From positions 37,636 to 101,635 of the forward strand of contig JASJDZ010000007.1 in the NCBI GenBank assembly GCA_030065575.1: DNA of 64,000 nt, given 5' to 3'. The stretch's first letter is position 1. Each line of letters opens with the position of its first letter. The notes beneath the pieces are model-generated. The model made no database searches and was not told where the DNA came from. It worked only from the letters and a program-made list of their open reading frames with translations. The stretch is from Acidimicrobiia bacterium. Its GTDB lineage: Bacteria > Actinomycetota > Acidimicrobiia > Spongiisociales > UBA5794. The position numbers and the translations under genes are program-made. This document shows, piece after piece, positions 45,443 through 54,126 of the stretch.

Positions 45443-47359
45443 TCAGCGACTCAGCCGCACCCGCACCTCATCGAGCGAGTCACCCTCGGAGACCAAAGTC
45501 ACCTGGTCACCGATGCGAAATACGGTCGAGCCCTGGGCCAGAACCGTGGTGTCGCCTCTTCTGATCTCGAGCACGAGAACATCAAACGGCAAGCGCAAGT
45601 CTCGCAACGGCGTTCCGTGCACCTCGGGATTGGTGACGGTGATCTGAGACACCGTCCGGTCAGGATCGCGATGGAGGAAGAGGGCAGTTGACTGTGGTGT
45701 TTGCACCGCCTGCTCCAGGAGCGTCACCATCGCCGAGCCGGGGTCGACTATGAAGACCCCCAGCTCCGCAAAGTCCACGGCGTGCGATCCCCCAGCCGGG
45801 CGCGCAACCAGCCGTTCGATTCCGTGGCGCTCGAAGGCAAAACGGACTGCTCGATAGTTGGCGTCGTCGTCGGGCAGCATCGCCACCACGGCAGCTGTTT
45901 CCTCGTCGATGAGCTGCTCCAGAGTCCTGTCGCTCAAGTCGGGAATGAGCACCTCCTCGACATCCGAGGCGACGATGCGCTCGATCTGATCGGCGTCCGT
46001 GTCGACCACGACAACGTCCCAGCCATCTCTCAGCAGTGCGCGCGCCAGCGCGATCGATTGTCCCTCGACGCCAAAGATGACCACCTTGCCGACTTCCTGA
46101 CCGCCGACGGCATCTGGCAGATGCGCTTCGCCAACACGGCGGAGGCCGGCCTTGAGGAACAGCGGCCCGACGACCTCGTTGATGACAACCACCGAGATGA
46201 TGAGCGTTGCGAAGGCGTCCCCGAGGTCGGGGAACTGAACGGCGACCTCTCGGGCCAGACCCAGGGCAATGCCCGCCTGTGTGATGAACGCCATCCATGA
46301 AGTCCGCCTCACCAGCGGGGACTCCCCCGCTAGCGTCGACCCGATTCCTGCGCCCAACCCGATTCCGAGCAGGCGAACTGCGAACAGCGCAAGCGCTATC
46401 GGGAGTGTTGTCCAAAGGACGTCGAGTTTGAGCGCAAGGCCGGTGATGGTGAAGAAGGCGACGTAGACAGTCGGGCCGACATCGTGAAGCAGGCTGTCAA
46501 ACTCAACGCGGAAGCTGCTGAAGTTGGTGACGAAGAACCCGCCGATCAGCGCAATCAGCAAGGGCTCGATGTAGATCTCGAACCCGAGGGTGTCGATGCT
46601 CCAGGTGTCGATGAACTCGGCGAGCTCGTAGATCCCAAATCCCAACAGGAGGATGCCGGCGATCTTGGCAAGGCGCGGGATGCGGAGCGCAAGAAGCCGT
46701 CGCAGCAGCATCCCGGCTGCGATGCCGAAGGTGAGCGCTGCGCCCAGATCGAGCAGCAGCAGGCCAACGAAGCTGACGTTGAGGGTGGCATCGGTGAGCA
46801 GCGCGGCAGCCACCGACGTCATGACAGCGAAGAGAACGATGATCACAACGTCCATGAGTACGGTCACCCCGAGGGCGGTGCGGGTGAAGGGCCCGCGGGC
46901 ACGGACCTCCTTGATTACCGCGATGGTCGACGGCGGGGACAGCGCCAGCAGGACGGCGCCCCCGAGGAGGGCGGTTGCCACCCGGGCCGGGGTCGAGTAG
47001 TCGGAGGTGAACGACAGCACCTCGGTGAGCAGGAAGATGGCGACCGTCAGCAAGACGAAAGCCGTCACCAGGATCCCGCCTGTTGTGGAGAGGATGGGTC
47101 GAAGGCGGGGACGCAACTCCTTGACGTACAGCTCTGACCCGGCAACAAAGGCGATCACGGCGAGAGAGATCTCGTCGACGAATCGAAGGCTCTCTGCCTC
47201 AACGGACGCAATCATTTCGACACCGAACGACCCGGCAAGCGCACCGGCGAAGAGGTACCCGGTAATGGTGGGCAGGCGCACTGCCTTGAACCCCTTGCCG
47301 ATCATGTACGAGCCGAGGCAGAGGACGGCGAACGCGACGGCAGAGGAGAGGGTTTCCAT
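45443..47359 (-). CDS. CPA2-type cation/proton antiporter with TrkA domains
   Basis: A 638-aa protein. The first 400 residues form a Na+/H+ exchanger domain with about twelve TM segments (TITGYLFAGALAGSFGV at the start). It is followed by a TrkA-N Rossmann domain (VVIFGVEGQSIALARALL, VVVDTDADQIERI) and a TrkA-C domain at the end. This is the KefB/KefC-like layout, in which nucleotide or ligand binding gates K+ or Na+ exchange. It is convergent with the cyclase gene (4-bp gap). Confidence 0.9.
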   Translation of the reverse strand: METLSSAVAFAVLCLGSYMIGKGFKAVRLPTITGYLFAGALAGSFGVEMIASVEAESLRFVDEISLAVIAFVAGSELYVKELRPRLRPILSTTGGILVTAFVLLTVAIFLLTEVLSFTSDYSTPARVATALLGGAVLLALSPPSTIAVIKEVRARGPFTRTALGVTVLMDVVIIVLFAVMTSVAAALLTDATLNVSFVGLLLLDLGAALTFGIAAGMLLRRLLALRIPRLAKIAGILLLGFGIYELAEFIDTWSIDTLGFEIYIEPLLIALIGGFFVTNFSSFRVEFDSLLHDVGPTVYVAFFTITGLALKLDVLWTTLPIALALFAVRLLGIGLGAGIGSTLAGESPLVRRTSWMAFITQAGIALGLAREVAVQFPDLGDAFATLIISVVVINEVVGPLFLKAGLRRVGEAHLPDAVGGQEVGKVVIFGVEGQSIALARALLRDGWDVVVVDTDADQIERIVASDVEEVLIPDLSDRTLEQLIDEETAAVVAMLPDDDANYRAVRFAFERHGIERLVARPAGGSHAVDFAELGVFIVDPGSAMVTLLEQAVQTPQSTALFLHRDPDRTVSQITVTNPEVHGTPLRDLRLPFDVLVLEIRRGDTTVLAQGSTVFRIGDQVTLVSEGDSLDEVRVRLSR

Positions 47360-47457
47360 GGCCGCCGGAGTGTAGTTAGCAGCGAGGCACCGCCATGGCG
47401 CTATCTCGCCTCAAAATGTCCTGGCTGATCGCCTTCGCCCTCGAGGGAGCGCCGTCT

Positions 47458-48132
47458 CTAGAACCCTCGCTGCTGACCCTTCCAAGGCGGATCCTCCCCC
47501 GCCTTGAACTCCTCGACCGAAGGCCCTCCTAGCTGAGTGAGCCATCGCCGGCCCAGCACATAGGTTGCGATGAGGAGGAGGAGCAATGCGGGCCAGCCCA
47601 TCACCACTCGCACCAACGCCAGCGTTGCCGTCTCTTCGTCCCCATAGAGACGCCACTGAATAAGGGTTCTGCCACCGAAGAAGACCGCCCACAACCAACT
47701 GGTGCGGGAATACGCCGGCCTGACCTGCGGGTGCCAGTACCAACTGAGCGGCCATCCCCTGGTCAGTGCACTGGTCCAGGCAACGAAAGGCCGCCGCACG
47801 GCGATCGACACGAGAATCAGGAGGGTCGTACCGGTGCTGCTGACGATCCCGGGTAGGAAGAAACCCTCGGCGGATCGCGACAGGACGGCGAAGCTCACCG
47901 CAATGGCAGTTCCGAGCAACCCGGCTACGGCAAACCGAATCCGCCGGCCTTTGAGCAGTCGCCAGATCGTGATGCCGATGGCTGAGCCCAACCCGACAAC
48001 CGAGGCAACGACGACGCCCCACAGAGCGTTGGTGCCGACAAAGAGCAGCGGAGGGATGATGCCATCGGCGATGCCAACCCTGCCGAACACGACCTCTCGC
48101 AGTTCCTGCCGTATCTCATCTATCAAGCTCAT
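47458..48132 (-). CDS. DUF3159-family membrane protein
   Basis: A 224-aa membrane protein with about six TM segments. The pattern GIIPPLLFVGTNALWGV near residue 30, and SWLWAVFFGGRTLIQWRLY later, match DUF3159, an actinobacterial family of unknown function. The start is the ATG at 48132; in-frame codons to 48219 give an arginine-rich extension. No partner genes are apparent. Confidence 0.8.
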   Translation of the reverse strand: MSLIDEIRQELREVVFGRVGIADGIIPPLLFVGTNALWGVVVASVVGLGSAIGITIWRLLKGRRIRFAVAGLLGTAIAVSFAVLSRSAEGFFLPGIVSSTGTTLLILVSIAVRRPFVAWTSALTRGWPLSWYWHPQVRPAYSRTSWLWAVFFGGRTLIQWRLYGDEETATLALVRVVMGWPALLLLLIATYVLGRRWLTQLGGPSVEEFKAGEDPPWKGQQRGF

Positions 48133-48293
48133 GAGGTTGCGCCCAATGCGGTAATTCGGTTCCCGTCTCTTGCCCGGGCCGCTAATGCCCATTGCTCGGG
48201 GGCCCCGAGATTGTCTCAAACTAGTAGCCCGTAGCCCAGTTCATCAGCAGGGGTTGAGGAGTCTGGTCGGAGGGTTCCGACGTCACAACGAGA

Positions 48294-49112
48294 TCAGCGC
48301 ACTGGGGCCGCGCCTTGTGCCCGTGCTTCATCCTCGTCCCGGGTGCGGGGCCATCGGGAGCGGTGGCGAGCCCGCCAGATGTCCAGAACTGCCAGATCAC
48401 CGACCTGCTCGATTGCCGAGTCGTCGCCACGGTTCCACACAGCTAGGTAGAGATCGGATGCGGTGCCGCTCAGCGTGAGATCGGCATGTTGGGCCGTGCG
48501 GACGGTGTCGATCCCATCAGGCCCCAGCGTGACCGTCCATCGTTCCTCGGCATCCGTCGGGTGGACCGCCAGGGTCACGGCGGACTCGAGGGGCAGTTCG
48601 TTGTATCGAGGAGCCATTGCGGTGAGGATCTCGTCGATGCCGTCGGAGGCAAAGGCGGAATCGAACGGCACAACCGAATCGATCGCCGACTGTGCGTCGA
48701 AGCGATGGATCGCCGTCTCGTGCGCTTGCCGGCGCGCCCACATCTGTACGGGTGAAGGCGCCGGTAGGAACGTCCAGGTGTCGAGGTCGGCGGGAGCAGA
48801 GTCGAGGTGACTAACGAGATTGGCGTTCGTCGCCAGGTAGTACTCAATGAGGTCGGCGTCCTCAGGCCAGAAGACGGCCAGGTCCGGCCAGGCAGCCTCC
48901 AGGTCCTCGAGTTCGGAAACGCCTGCTCGGACCGCCGTACGAGCAACATGCGATGCCGCCCAGAGATGGATCTCACTCAGGTGGCGAAGGAGCTCGCGCA
49001 TCTGCCAGCCGGGGCACCACACTATCGGCGCATCCAACCCGGCCCGGGAAGCAGCTGCCGCAAGGCGCTCCCCGTCCTGTTGGATGGCGTCGATGTGGTT
49101 ACGGATCTTCAT
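48294..49112 (-). CDS. MDMPI-family (mycothiol-dependent maleylpyruvate isomerase-like) protein
   Basis: A 272-aa two-domain protein. The N-terminal DinB-like helical bundle has ELLRHLSEIHLWA and RRQAHETAIHRFDAQ, which supply the metal-binding histidines of the mycothiol-dependent isomerase family, and a C-terminal SCP2-like MDMPI domain follows. Most relatives are not isomerases; they are mycothiol-dependent or of unknown function. The ATG at 49112 has GAGGAGG upstream. The promoter carries a perfect inverted repeat (49183-49201), suggesting repressor control. Confidence 0.83.
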   Translation of the reverse strand: MKIRNHIDAIQQDGERLAAAASRAGLDAPIVWCPGWQMRELLRHLSEIHLWAASHVARTAVRAGVSELEDLEAAWPDLAVFWPEDADLIEYYLATNANLVSHLDSAPADLDTWTFLPAPSPVQMWARRQAHETAIHRFDAQSAIDSVVPFDSAFASDGIDEILTAMAPRYNELPLESAVTLAVHPTDAEERWTVTLGPDGIDTVRTAQHADLTLSGTASDLYLAVWNRGDDSAIEQVGDLAVLDIWRARHRSRWPRTRDEDEARAQGAAPVR

Positions 49113-49182
49113 GGCGTCCTCCTCAGGCCGGTGACGGTCGAACGCATTGCTCAAACTCCGAGGACCCGGCCACGGAGAGACT

Positions 49183-49201
49183 ATACTGCATGTTGCAGTA
49201 T
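49183..49201. promoter_or_regulatory. Inverted-repeat operator overlapping a promoter
   Basis: A perfect 8-bp inverted repeat with a 3-base spacer, ATACTGCA-TGT-TGCAGTAT, lies about 70 bp upstream of the MDMPI gene. Reading the minus strand, a -10-like TATAGT overlaps one arm, so a bound dimer would block RNA polymerase. A plus-strand TATACT overlaps it too. No regulator gene is next to it. Confidence 0.6.
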
Positions 49202-49268
49202 TTTGCGCCAACCCTTCGAGTGATGACGGTTCATGTGAGTGGTAGCCGCCAGCAGACGCGGCTCGGCG

Positions 49269-50258
49269 CTACGAGGTGGGATTCTCCGCGAGCCAGGCTC
49301 GCAGCAGCACAACGTTTTCCTTGTGGCCCTCGTAGGTGATTGCATAGCGGGTCTCGCCTGAATCTAGGTCGACTGTGACGTAGAACCACCAGTCGCCGGG
49401 CGGTGGTTCGAGGAATGCGTCAAGAGAGGCCTCGTCTGGTGCGCTGATCGGAGTCGGCGGCAAACCGTTGTGCTTGTAGGAGTTGTACGGCTGACTAGAC
49501 GCCCTCTCCTCGCTGGTGGTGAAGATGCGGTCCTCAGACACGGGGTAGAGGATGATCGAGTCCATCTGCAGAGCTCCCCCACCGGCCAGCCGGTTGGTGA
49601 GTACGCGGGCGACCTTCGGCTTCTCGTTCTGGTTGTACGTCTCGGTTTCGATCACCGAGGCGGCGGTCAACACTCGGTACCAGTCGCCGCGGGGGACGGC
49701 GCGCTCCTCCAGCTGGGCGACACGCCGGTCCACCATGGCCTGGATCAGATCCTCAGCATTGAGCCAGTCGGTCCCGTACTTGCCGGGCGCCAGCCAACCC
49801 TCCGGATTGCCTTCGGCCTCAGGCGGCAGATCTACTGCCGCGATTGCCGCGTCGACATCGGCTACCTCAAGTCCGAAGGCTGCCGCGATATCTGCAGCAA
49901 GATGCTTAGTCAACGCGCCTCCCGGCGCAACCGCGCCCGGCCCCCCACTGGGCTTGGGGAAGTACTCGTAGCCGTCGGACCCAGTTAGCACGACTGTTGT
50001 TGTGGTGGTCGTCGTCGCCGGCGGGTCGGTGGTCGTGGTCGTTTGTGGCGCCGAGGTGGTGGTCGGTGAGACGGGCGTGGTCGCCGGGGGCTCGGTGATT
50101 AGTGCAGTCGTTGTCGACGACGGCGCAGCTTCTGCCGCAACCTCCTGCTCATCGTTGTCTCCCCCACGCGCAAGCCGAAACACCACCGCTGCGAGGATCA
50201 CGACGGCCAGTATGCCCAACGTTGTTGGTCTCACCACGTTCGATCTCACGGTCGCCAT
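49269..50258 (-). CDS. MltG-like endolytic murein transglycosylase
   Basis: About 329 aa from the ATG at 50258. One TM helix (residues 12-32) is followed by a long Thr/Pro linker and a YceG/MltG catalytic domain: EGWLAPGKY, the catalytic-glutamate motif AASVIETETYNQNE, and PYNSYKHNGLPPTPISAP. MltG cleaves nascent glycan strands outside the membrane and sets chain length. The gene lies away from the usual ruvX-aroE context, so it may be a second, divergent copy; I cannot check this here. Confidence 0.85.
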   Translation of the reverse strand: MATVRSNVVRPTTLGILAVVILAAVVFRLARGGDNDEQEVAAEAAPSSTTTALITEPPATTPVSPTTTSAPQTTTTTDPPATTTTTTTVVLTGSDGYEYFPKPSGGPGAVAPGGALTKHLAADIAAAFGLEVADVDAAIAAVDLPPEAEGNPEGWLAPGKYGTDWLNAEDLIQAMVDRRVAQLEERAVPRGDWYRVLTAASVIETETYNQNEKPKVARVLTNRLAGGGALQMDSIILYPVSEDRIFTTSEERASSQPYNSYKHNGLPPTPISAPDEASLDAFLEPPPGDWWFYVTVDLDSGETRYAITYEGHKENVVLLRAWLAENPTS

Positions 50259-50423
50259 GATGCCGTCTGGCTGCACCAACCAGAAACCGCTGTCGGATTG
50301 CGGAACGGCCGTGACGCGTTCCCGAGTGACCTTTGGCACTCATCGAGGGTTGCGGACATATCGATAGTGAGAAGGATCTTCTGTGCAAACCGAGATCGCT
50401 CGAGGAATGAGGGGAGGAAGGCC

Positions 50424-51284
50424 ATGAAAAGACTTCGATTGCCGGCGCTGTTGTTGGCACTGATGATGGTGGTGGGTGCTTGCGGCGATGCCTCAGCTGA
50501 GGACGGTGACGCATCCGACACAGCCCAAGCCGAAACCACTGCAACTACCGGAGCGGAGACAACGACCACTACCCAAGCGGCTCCCGCTGTCCTGTTCATC
50601 GGCAACAGCCTCACCTACTGGAACGGCGGGTTGGACGTACACCTGAAAGAGCTGGCAGCGTCCGCTGATCCACCACTCAACATCATGACTGAGCCGGTGG
50701 TTGTCGGGGGCTATTCGCTCGAAAGTCACTGGATTGCTGGGCTGGCCGTCGACGCGATTCGCGAAGGGACTTGGGATGCGGTGGTGCTCGGGGGTGCCCC
50801 GCACAAGGACTCAAACCTCGAACGGTATCCCGAGTACGTGCGCATTTTCAACGAGGAGATCGAAAAGGCGGGGGCGCGCACTGTCCTCTATATGACGTGG
50901 GAGAAGGATCTTCCGGATGCGCTATTGGTGACGACTACCGAGATGATCGCCGAGGCCCATGACCAGCTCGCGGCGGAACTCGGCGTCGCCGTGGCCCCAG
51001 CCGGCCTGGCCTGGGAACGGTCGATGCAGCAACGTCCCGATCTAGAGCTGTACGACGACAATATCCATCCCAGCGCGGCGGGCACCTACCTGACCCTGTG
51101 TGTGATCTACGCCACCATCTTCGACCAGAGCCCGGTCGGTCTTCCCTACCAGCTCGCCGAAATGCCCATCGTCGAAGGTTTGGAGTGGCAGGCGGAGAAG
51201 CTGCAAATGACCGAAGACGACGTCGAGTTTCTGCAACAAGTTGCCTGGGAGACCGTGCTCGAGTACGAGGCGAACCAACCGTAG
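50424..51284 (+). CDS. SGNH-hydrolase-like lipoprotein
   Basis: A 286-aa lipoprotein. Signal peptide and lipobox end at C20 (LMMVVGAC); a Thr-rich linker follows, then an SGNH/GDSL-type domain with the nucleophile block LFIGNSLTYW (S62) and the C-terminal DxxH block DDNIHPSAAG (D212, H215). The catalytic Ser-Asp-His set is plausible; the usual Asn of block III is not evident. GGAGGA precedes the ATG at 50424. It is strikingly similar to the ectodomain of the gene at 51993-53015, which lacks these residues. Substrate unknown; the outer surface location follows from the lipobox. Confidence 0.84.
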   Translation: MKRLRLPALLLALMMVVGACGDASAEDGDASDTAQAETTATTGAETTTTTQAAPAVLFIGNSLTYWNGGLDVHLKELAASADPPLNIMTEPVVVGGYSLESHWIAGLAVDAIREGTWDAVVLGGAPHKDSNLERYPEYVRIFNEEIEKAGARTVLYMTWEKDLPDALLVTTTEMIAEAHDQLAAELGVAVAPAGLAWERSMQQRPDLELYDDNIHPSAAGTYLTLCVIYATIFDQSPVGLPYQLAEMPIVEGLEWQAEKLQMTEDDVEFLQQVAWETVLEYEANQP

Positions 51285-51456
51285 CGTTGAGCCTCGCTGC
51301 GCAATAGACCTCTGTGGTTGACCCAGTCCGAGGCATGCAACCTTGGTTGTTGATCTCGTGGGTGTGGGCCAAAGATCACAGTGGACCGTGGCACTTTTCT
51401 AAGGCGGCGGACACAATAGAGAGTGAGAGAGCTCGCAACACCTCGTTGGAGGGCTT

Positions 51457-51996
51457 GTGGAGACCGATCGCCAGAGATTCGAGCGGGTCTATGACGACTG
51501 TTACGACGCGATTCTTCGGTACTGCCTGCGACGGTCGAGTCGGGAGGATGCCCTGGATGCGGCAGCGGAGACCTTCTTGGTAGCGTGGCGCCGGCGCGCT
51601 GATCTGCCTGTCGGCCGTGAGCTCCCGTGGCTGTACGGGGTGGCGAGGCGGGTCGTGGCAAACCAACGGCGCGGTCGCCTCCGCCAAGTCACAGTACTGG
51701 CGAGTCTTCGGTCCGTCGACGAACCCGATGATGGGCCGGAGACGCTGGTTGTTCAGCACTCCGAAATCACTGATCTGATCGCCGCGCTGGATCGGTTGTC
51801 TCCGAAGGATCGGGAGGTTGTGTGTCTCGCTGGGTGGGAGGAACTCGACCGCGATGAACTGGCTCTCGCTGTGGGGTGCACTCCGAACGCTGCGACGAAG
51901 CGCCTCAATCGTGCACTCGATCGTCTCGGGCACGAGCTTGGCGTGGTTGAGCGCAAGCATGTTCGGTTCTTTCGCAGAGGGAAGGTGGCGTCATGA
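51457..51996 (+). CDS. ECF-type RNA polymerase sigma factor
   Basis: A 179-aa sigma factor with region 2 (FERVYDDCYDAILRYCLRR, EDALDAAAETFLVAWRR) and region 4 (LDRLSPKDREVVCLAGWEEL, then an HTH around residue 140). There is no extended C-terminal domain. The GTG start has GGAGG just upstream. It overlaps the next gene by 4 bp (ATGA), the standard arrangement for a sigma factor and its membrane-bound antagonist. Confidence 0.9.
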   Translation: METDRQRFERVYDDCYDAILRYCLRRSSREDALDAAAETFLVAWRRRADLPVGRELPWLYGVARRVVANQRRGRLRQVTVLASLRSVDEPDDGPETLVVQHSEITDLIAALDRLSPKDREVVCLAGWEELDRDELALAVGCTPNAATKRLNRALDRLGHELGVVERKHVRFFRRGKVAS

Positions 51997-53015
51997 ATAG
52001 GCGGGACGAACTCCTGAATCGGGTCACAGAGGCCAATCCCGTCTCGCACGACGCCGAGTTGCCGGATGACGTTGTTGATGGCCGCCCGCCCCTCAGTCTC
52101 ATCATCAACAGCAAGCGTGTGCCCGGATCTGATGTCAGGCCACCGCAATCCGCACGGCCGTACCTGCGGTGGCGTGGCCCGCTGGTTGCGGTGGGGACGG
52201 CGGTCGCGATCCTTCTCGTCGGTGTTGCGTCGCTGGTGTTCCTCTTTGCGGCCCGGAGCGAGGTCGCAGACCAACCGCCGGCATCAACGCTTGCTGCTGC
52301 CGAGCCACCCTTCAACGTTCTGCTCATTGGCAACTACCTGACTTCCGGCAACCTCGGGGTAGGTGCGCAAATCGAGGGACTGGCTGCATCTGCTGATCCG
52401 CCTCTGACCATCACTACCAAGAGCGTGGAATTCGGAACCTCGACACTCGAAGACCATTGGGATGTTGGACAGGCCCTCGACCGCATTCGGGACGGAACCT
52501 GGGATGTCGTGGTACTCAGTGAGAACTTCGTTGGGGGCGCTGAAACGTTCTACGAGTACGCACGCAAGTTCCACGAGGAAATCGAGAAGGTGGGGGCGCG
52601 CACCGTCCTCTACATGACGTGGAGGAAGGATCTTCCTGATGCGCAGTTGACAACGACCTTGGAGATGATCGCCGACGCTCATGAAGAGATCGCTGCGGAG
52701 CTCGGCGTCGTTGTGGCACCAGTCGGCCTGGCCTGGCAACGGTCGATCGAAGAACGACCCGACCTGGCCCTGTACAGGGACTTGAACCGATGGTCTCCCA
52801 GCCCTGCGGGGACATCTCTTGCCGCCGCGGTGCTCTATGCGACCATCTTCGAACAAAGCCCGGTCGGCCTTTCCTGCCAACCCGCGGACCTGATCGCCGA
52901 CGTACGCGGCCTGGAGTGGCAAGCGGAAGAGTGGCGGATCAGCGAGACCGACGTCGAGTATTTACAGCAAGTTGCCTGGGAGACCGTGCTCGAGTACAAG
53001 GCGGACCAACCGTAG
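51993..53015 (+). CDS. Putative membrane anti-sigma/sensor with a dead SGNH ectodomain
   Basis: A 340-aa protein: cytoplasmic residues 1-62, one TM helix (63-87), then an ectodomain closely matching the SGNH lipoprotein upstream (shared GARTVLYMTW and LQQVAWETVLEY). The nucleophile block is LLIGNYLTSG, with Tyr115 in place of Ser, and the C-terminal DxxH region reads DLNRWSPSPAG with no His. The domain should be catalytically inactive. The cytoplasmic part lacks the zinc anti-sigma HxxxCxxC motif. Overlap with the ECF sigma gene and topology suggest an anti-sigma factor using the dead enzyme domain as a sensor; this is inference. Confidence 0.8.
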   Translation: MNRRDELLNRVTEANPVSHDAELPDDVVDGRPPLSLIINSKRVPGSDVRPPQSARPYLRWRGPLVAVGTAVAILLVGVASLVFLFAARSEVADQPPASTLAAAEPPFNVLLIGNYLTSGNLGVGAQIEGLAASADPPLTITTKSVEFGTSTLEDHWDVGQALDRIRDGTWDVVVLSENFVGGAETFYEYARKFHEEIEKVGARTVLYMTWRKDLPDAQLTTTLEMIADAHEEIAAELGVVVAPVGLAWQRSIEERPDLALYRDLNRWSPSPAGTSLAAAVLYATIFEQSPVGLSCQPADLIADVRGLEWQAEEWRISETDVEYLQQVAWETVLEYKADQP

Positions 53016-53083
53016 GCCTTCGGGAGGGAGCGGTTCATGACGACCTCCGCCATTCCCCAATAGCTAAGGGTTCGCCTAGTCGT

Positions 53084-53139
53084 CGCTAATGGGATCGAAC
53101 GGACGGACCGCCTACGGTCCGCGACCTCTGCCGTGTGAA
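53084..53139. repeat. Degenerate third copy of the tRNA-Val attachment sequence
   Basis: The stretch shares GGGATCGAAC and GACCTCTGCCGTGTGAA with the 47-bp att repeats at 56780 and 63950. Between the two blocks it has a 22-bp stretch containing a hairpin (GGACCG-CCTA-CGGTCC) in place of the T-stem CAGT. It cannot be a tRNA gene. It marks the probable left end of an older insertion. Confidence 0.7.
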
Positions 53140-53296
53140 AGCTCTTGGGGCTGCTTTCGCGCGCCCGGCTGGACGGGCGGCTTCGCAAGAATCCCCCGCT
53201 CAGAGCCACTTTTTGATGTTCGTTGTCTTGCGCTGTCTGGCGCCACTTTTCATCGACTTGTTGCACGCGATGTGCACGCGGCTGACATCAGGGGGA

Positions 53297-53324
53297 TTGA
53301 CCAGAGCACTATTCAGACTATAAT
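53297..53324 (+). promoter_or_regulatory. Sigma-70-type promoter giving a leaderless antitoxin mRNA
   Basis: TTGACC (-35, 53297-53302) and a perfect TATAAT (-10, 53319-53324) are separated by 16 bp. Transcription would start about 53330-53332, on the ATG at 53332, so the mRNA is expected to be leaderless. Confidence 0.75.
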
Positions 53325-53331
53325 TATGGTC

Positions 53332-53619
53332 ATGTCAAGAACCCTCCCGCTTTCCGAAGTCAAAGCCAAACTGTCAGAGGTGGTTGACGAAGTCGTCACC
53401 ACCCAGGAACGTGTCACCGTCACGCGAAACGGACGACCTGTCGCGGTCGTGCTCAGCACAGACGATCTGGAGGCCATCGAAGAGACCCTGGCAATCCTCT
53501 CCGACCCCGCAGCCATGGCCGAGATCCAACAAGGTCGGGCAGCCATCGCCAGCGGTGATGTCGCCACCAAGGATGAGATCGAAGCGCTGCGCAACCAGCT
53601 TCGTTCCAAGACGGCATGA
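53332..53619 (+). CDS. Phd/YefM-family antitoxin
   Basis: A 95-aa antitoxin: residues 1-55 are a Phd/YefM DNA-binding fold (TLPLSEVKAKLSEVVDEVV, TVTRNGRPVAVVLSTDDLEA) and the C-terminal helices should wrap the toxin. The start at 53332 is chosen because the promoter puts transcription onset there; an ATG two codons earlier (53326) is nearly inside the -10 box. It overlaps the toxin start by 4 bp and probably autoregulates the promoter. Confidence 0.92.
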   Translation: MSRTLPLSEVKAKLSEVVDEVVTTQERVTVTRNGRPVAVVLSTDDLEAIEETLAILSDPAAMAEIQQGRAAIASGDVATKDEIEALRNQLRSKTA

Positions 53620-53891
53620 CCGAAGCCCCTTGGGACCTGGTCGTCGCCGGACCGGCCCGACGAGCCATCGAGCGACTCCCCGAGAAGGTAGCCGTTGCAG
53701 TCCTGGACTATCTCGTGGGTCCCCTACTCGAGAACCCACAACGGTTGGGCAAACCATTACAGGGCGACCTAGCCGGGCTCAACTCGGCAAGAGTTGGGGC
53801 ATATCGCATCGTCTACGAGATCGACGAAGCCGGCAGGGCAGTTCGAGTCATCTCCATCGACCATCGGGCAGATATCTACCGACCCCGATAG
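53616..53891 (+). CDS. RelE/ParE-superfamily toxin
   Basis: A 91-aa RelE-like toxin: PARRAIERLPEKVAVAVLDY at the N-terminus, then LQGDLAGLNSARVGAYRIVYEI and VISIDHRADIYR, the conserved core and C-terminal basic/His/Arg elements of ribosome-dependent mRNA interferases. It starts within the antitoxin stop (ATGA). Target not provable from sequence; the DHRADIY ending is typical of RelE. Confidence 0.92.
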   Translation: MTEAPWDLVVAGPARRAIERLPEKVAVAVLDYLVGPLLENPQRLGKPLQGDLAGLNSARVGAYRIVYEIDEAGRAVRVISIDHRADIYRPR

Positions 53892-54126
53892 CTCGCCCAT
53901 GGAGTGAGGATGCGGGGGTTATCGGACGCATGCCGGTCGACTACCCGATCGTCGGCACCAAGCTCACAACCGGCGGTGGTTTTGACCAGCACGGCAACAC
54001 CGAGCTTTTGTAGGCCACGCTCCCTGGTCTTCCGTGCCCATCGCATAGGATGGGATTAGCTGGAACGATGTGCAGTCCAACCCTCGGAACCCACGGTCTT
54101 GTCAAGCCGTTGACAAGGAGATGAGC

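Larger units (their letters stand above)
53016..53331. other. Non-coding interval with att remnant, 11-bp-spaced repeat and promoter
   Basis: No coding sequence is supported here. It holds a degraded att copy (53084-53139), an octamer TGCACGCG repeated with an 11-bp period (53262-53269, 53273-53280) resembling integrase arm sites, and the antitoxin promoter (53297-53324). Confidence 0.6.

Noticed and set aside
53931..54013. Short frame beginning MPVDYPIVGTKL after the toxin gene
   Set aside because: Only 27 codons, no ribosome-binding site and no known family; it could be a gene remnant but cannot be supported.
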